Below, piece by piece: positions 12,694 through 14,796 of a stretch of 14,796 bases of DNA. How positions within the stretch are numbered: position 1 is the first letter of the stretch; each line of letters starts with the position of its first letter. The stretch is from positions 1-14,796 of the forward strand of contig JAZNIU010000005.1 of assembly GCA_045577655.1 (NCBI GenBank), written 5' to 3'. This DNA is from RGIG7450 sp045577655 (GTDB taxonomy: Bacteria; Bacillota; Clostridia; RUG12999). Both the position numbers and the translations under genes were made by a program. Under the pieces are notes generated by a model. It had not been told where the DNA came from. It searched no databases and worked only from the letters and a program-made list of their open reading frames with translations.

Positions 12694-14532
12694 TTAACTA
12701 AAAAATCTCCCTGTTAAAAACAGAGAGATTTTCTTTTCGTTTGCAGTTGTGCTGTTTGCAAGTTTGCGCAGATGTCCGGCGACAAGCTCAAGCCTGCGCT
12801 TGTCATATCTGTCTCCCTTTGTGACCTGTCTTTCAAGCTTCAGCCTTTCTATAAGCCTTTCAAAATCCGCCTTAAGCTTTTTGTTTTCCTTTTTAACTCT
12901 CTCGTTCTCGCCCATCAGGTCGTGGATTGTCTCGGTTTCACGGTCGGAAAATTGAAGATTTTTGGAAAACTTATTTTCTTTCCGTGCCATACCAAGTCTG
13001 CTATATACATCTTCTGAAAAAGTGTCGTCAAACTCGGTCTTGACATCTTCTAAAAACTGTGCTATATTGTACGTGTAGGCAACATCATGTGTAAGGGCAA
13101 CATCGTTCCCGATGACCCGAGCATTAGGTGTGCCTACTTTTTTTGCATTTATAGCATGTAGTTTTCCTAAAACCTCTGCCTCTGCAAGGATTGGATTTTG
13201 ATTTATTCTTTCTTCAATCACTGACCTTACTGCATAATATTCCAAATTACCATTTGCATCTTCCAACGCAACCGTTCCAATCATAATATGAGAATATGGA
13301 ACATCGATATTATCACCCTTCGCAGAACGGTTTACCTCAATCGAATTTTTTAATATTTGCGGAAGTTGTAAACTTACTCTTGCATTTATCAAGTCTCTTG
13401 GCGATGCTTTTTTTGTTCTCCCAACAGAATCAAAAAACGAATGAACAATTCCTCTATTACTTATCTCCACGTTTCTTCCAATATCCGGAACCTCTGCATA
13501 ATATGTTGGTTCTTTGGATTTGGTTGCTATTTTTTTACATTTTTTCTTAACTTCCGAAACAATCCAACCATCATCTATACTGCCGTTAGCTGTTAATTTA
13601 ACCTGTTGATTCTTGTCAATAGCAATACCTTTAAGGTCATCTTTTGCAATAAGCTCATCATATGAATATTCACGGTCGGAATTTTGTTGTTGACTTTTTT
13701 TCTTGGATTGTGGTATACTGTTAATGGTGGTAGATGTAGCCGACTTACTGGCTTGCTCCACCATTTTTATTGGGCTTATATCATACAAGATTTTTTCTCC
13801 GCTTGTTGTGTTAGCAATATTAAGTGTTGCTTCCCAAACGGATTTATTTTTTTCTTGAATAAATACCTTCCAAGAATCCCAATTGTTATTTCCGTTATTG
13901 TCAAGCCATCCGTGTTTATGGTTTGCAGGATATTGACCTTCATATTTTGCATTTGCAATAAGTTCATCTATCAAAACAATGGCTTCTTGTTTTACTGTGA
14001 ATCCATTATATTTATTATACAGTTCTTTAAGGACGTTTCGTCTGTTACCTTTTTCGTTTTTAAATACTTCACTCTTAGTGGCCACTCTAATATCGACCGG
14101 AGAATTGTTATTGTCGTAAGCTATAAAGTGTTCCCCCGCAAGTTCGGTTACTACAAACTCCTTAACTAATTGCCTTCTTTCGCCCTCATTCAATCCGGTT
14201 AAAAGGTTGCTGTCAAGATAAACGCCTATGCCATAACTTTTGCCGCTTTCCCCGATTATTTCTCTTTCTGAAAACTCCACTCCACTTTCCTTGGCAATCT
14301 CTGTCTCTTTCACACCGGCATTCTGCAAAACTTGATTTGCACGAGTAGCAGACGCAAAGGCTTCATCCCAAAGTTTGGATATTTCTTCAAGAGCCTCTTT
14401 GTAGTCCCTTAAAACCACCGCCTCGGGAGATTTGGAGCTATACTGTTTTAAAAGGTTATTTACCCATTTCATGAGGTTTTTAAGAGTGGTTTTAACCTTT
14501 TCGGTAAAGGACTGCCTTTCCTTCTCGCTCAT
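12694..14532 (-). CDS. Fragment of a phage large polyvalent protein (MuF-associated, barnase/LPD-like modules)
   Basis: An open frame of 612 codons that resembles internal parts of the very large polyvalent proteins of Clostridia phages and integrative elements. Residues 1-86: helical (YSSKSPEAVVLRDYKEALEE...). 92-284: a module with GIGVYLDSNLLTGL, AYDNNNSPVDIRVA, KQEAIVLIDEL, HKHGWLDNNG and WEATLNIANTTSGEKILYDI, like the LPD3/barnase-like domains. 289-527: a second globular module with EVPDIGRNVEISNRGIVHSF, VPYSHIMIGTVALEDANGN and YYAVRSVIEE, perhaps also nuclease-fold. 533-590: charged coiled coil. The modules are separated by SERE/SDRE motifs (88-91, 285-288, 529-532). Both ends look broken: upstream, four in-frame codons (LLEE) follow a TAG and the ATG has no properly spaced ribosome site; downstream, the last 12 or so residues are encoded by a terminator hairpin. 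Domain names are from memory of the family; expression is doubtful. Confidence 0.7.
   Translation of the reverse strand: MSEKERQSFTEKVKTTLKNLMKWVNNLLKQYSSKSPEAVVLRDYKEALEEISKLWDEAFASATRANQVLQNAGVKETEIAKESGVEFSEREIIGESGKSYGIGVYLDSNLLTGLNEGERRQLVKEFVVTELAGEHFIAYDNNNSPVDIRVATKSEVFKNEKGNRRNVLKELYNKYNGFTVKQEAIVLIDELIANAKYEGQYPANHKHGWLDNNGNNNWDSWKVFIQEKNKSVWEATLNIANTTSGEKILYDISPIKMVEQASKSATSTTINSIPQSKKKSQQQNSDREYSYDELIAKDDLKGIAIDKNQQVKLTANGSIDDGWIVSEVKKKCKKIATKSKEPTYYAEVPDIGRNVEISNRGIVHSFFDSVGRTKKASPRDLINARVSLQLPQILKNSIEVNRSAKGDNIDVPYSHIMIGTVALEDANGNLEYYAVRSVIEERINQNPILAEAEVLGKLHAINAKKVGTPNARVIGNDVALTHDVAYTYNIAQFLEDVKTEFDDTFSEDVYSRLGMARKENKFSKNLQFSDRETETIHDLMGENERVKKENKKLKADFERLIERLKLERQVTKGDRYDKRRLELVAGHLRKLANSTTANEKKISLFLTGRFFS
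12700..12732 (-). terminator. Terminator hairpin inside the 3' end of the phage fragment
   Basis: Read on the minus strand: AAAATCTC and CTGT arms (12732-12720), a 5-nt loop, the matching ACAG and GAGATTTT arms, then six T (12705-12700). One mismatch interrupts a 12-bp stem. On the + strand the tail is TTTTCTTTT, so it may work both ways. The phage frame's TAA (12696-12694) lies after the T-run, so termination here would leave the mRNA without a stop codon. Confidence 0.7.
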
Positions 14533-14573
14533 TTCCTCAAGCAGCTAAAGGTTATCATACAAACTAAATTGTA

Positions 14574-14608
14574 AAACCCCTGTTCAATACAAGATTGAAC
14601 AAGGGTTT
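14574..14608 (-). terminator. Hairpin between PAP2 gene and phage fragment
   Basis: AAACCC and TGTTCAAT (14574-14588) pair with ATTGAACA and GGGTTT (14594-14608) across a 5-nt loop, with one C/A mismatch: 14 bp in all. On the minus strand the 3' tail is GGGGTTTTACAATTT. It lies 81 bp past the PAP2 stop and could end that transcript. The rest of 14533-14689 is A+T-rich and I see no gene in it. Confidence 0.6.
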
Positions 14609-14689
14609 GCATAATTCATGGTTTTAGTATCTACTTTTATTTTACTACTTCACTTATGTAGGTGCTTTTGCTTTGCAAAAATATATTTC

Positions 14690-14796
14690 TTACCCTTTCT
14701 CCTTATAAAAAACCTTGAACACCAATATTTCGGCAAGCAGGCAGACGGGCAGTGCCGCAAAGAAGTCGACTGCCGAGTGTTGCTTTATAAACATTG
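14690..14796 (-). CDS. PAP2-family phosphatase, C-terminal end (5' part outside window)
   Basis: The frame runs from the right window edge to TAA at 14692-14690 and encodes FIKQHSAVDFFAALPVCLLA followed by EILVFKVFYKEKG. The K-Q-H-S-A-V-D core matches motif C3 of PAP2/inositol-phosphotransferase-like membrane phosphatases (conserved His as nucleophile, Asp four residues on), followed by a last membrane helix and a short basic tail, as expected at the C-terminus. Only about 35 residues are visible, so the family call rests on this motif and the substrate is unknown. The gene is probably chromosomal and lies upstream, on the minus strand, of the phage remnant. Confidence 0.7.
   Translation of the reverse strand, partial: MFIKQHSAVDFFAALPVCLLAEILVFKVFYKEKG

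Larger units (their letters stand above)
12562..14550. mobile_element. Probable remnant of a phage or integrative element inserted beside ssrA
   Basis: Immediately after the ssrA 3' end, a frequent target of tyrosine recombinases, come repeats like integrase arm sites (12634-12691) and a minus-strand fragment of a large phage polyvalent protein. Beyond about 14550 ordinary chromosomal genes seem to resume (a PAP2 phosphatase). No integrase, excisionase or second copy of the ssrA 3' end is visible in the window, so the element looks decayed or rearranged, or its other end lies elsewhere. The right boundary is only an estimate, from where the phage-like frame meets a stop codon. Confidence 0.5.

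Noticed and set aside
14533..14689. Second copy of the ssrA 3' end (attR) near the phage fragment's right edge
   Set aside because: No stretch resembling GGTTCGACTCCCC or CATCTCCACCA is found there.
1..14796. CRISPR array, insertion sequence or tRNA genes
   Set aside because: No regularly spaced repeats, transposase-like frame or tRNA cloverleaf was recognised on either strand apart from the tRNA-like part of ssrA.

Overview
The window looks like a chromosomal segment of an A+T-rich Gram-positive anaerobe of the class Clostridia. The evidence is strong Shine-Dalgarno sequences, SigA-type promoters (TTGACT-17-TATAAT and similar), a WalJ/YycJ homologue, an Xpt closest to the Bacillus type, a BMP-type lipoprotein importer, and a phage polyvalent protein fragment of a kind I associate with Clostridia. 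No species is assigned.

Layout, left to right. (1) The 3' part of thiE overlaps thiD on the + strand (thiamine pyrophosphate synthesis). (2) An Apt-like purine phosphoribosyltransferase has its own promoter, and a second excellent promoter drives xpt (xanthine phosphoribosyltransferase). The real xpt start appears to be a rare ATT codon whose Shine-Dalgarno sits in a small hairpin loop. (3) A four-gene BMP-family ABC importer follows: lipoprotein, a G+C-rich hairpin, a double ATPase, and two permeases. With the two phosphoribosyltransferases it forms a plausible purine or nucleoside uptake and salvage block. A perfect 12-bp hairpin ends this strand. (4) A five-gene minus-strand run follows, in transcription order: secreted copper-amine-oxidase-N-like protein, PHP hydrolase, HAD-IB phosphatase, murA, walJ. 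The spacing is tight and murA and walJ are separated by one base. (5) smpB starts divergently from its own promoter, with the tmRNA gene ssrA only 4 nt downstream (tag ANDNLAYAA). (6) Beyond the ssrA 3' end, a common integration site, come a hairpin, a cluster of short direct and inverted repeats resembling integrase arm sites, and a minus-strand fragment of a large phage polyvalent protein. The fragment looks truncated at both ends, and its last codons are formed by a terminator hairpin. (7) The right edge holds the C-terminus of a PAP2-family phosphatase on the minus strand.

The points I would look at first are the ATT start and hairpin-held ribosome site of xpt, the phage remnant at ssrA with terminator before stop codon (a predicted natural nonstop mRNA beside the tmRNA gene), and the SDRE-type motif repeated three times at apparent module boundaries of the phage protein. 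I found no complete undescribed system. These are the best leads.
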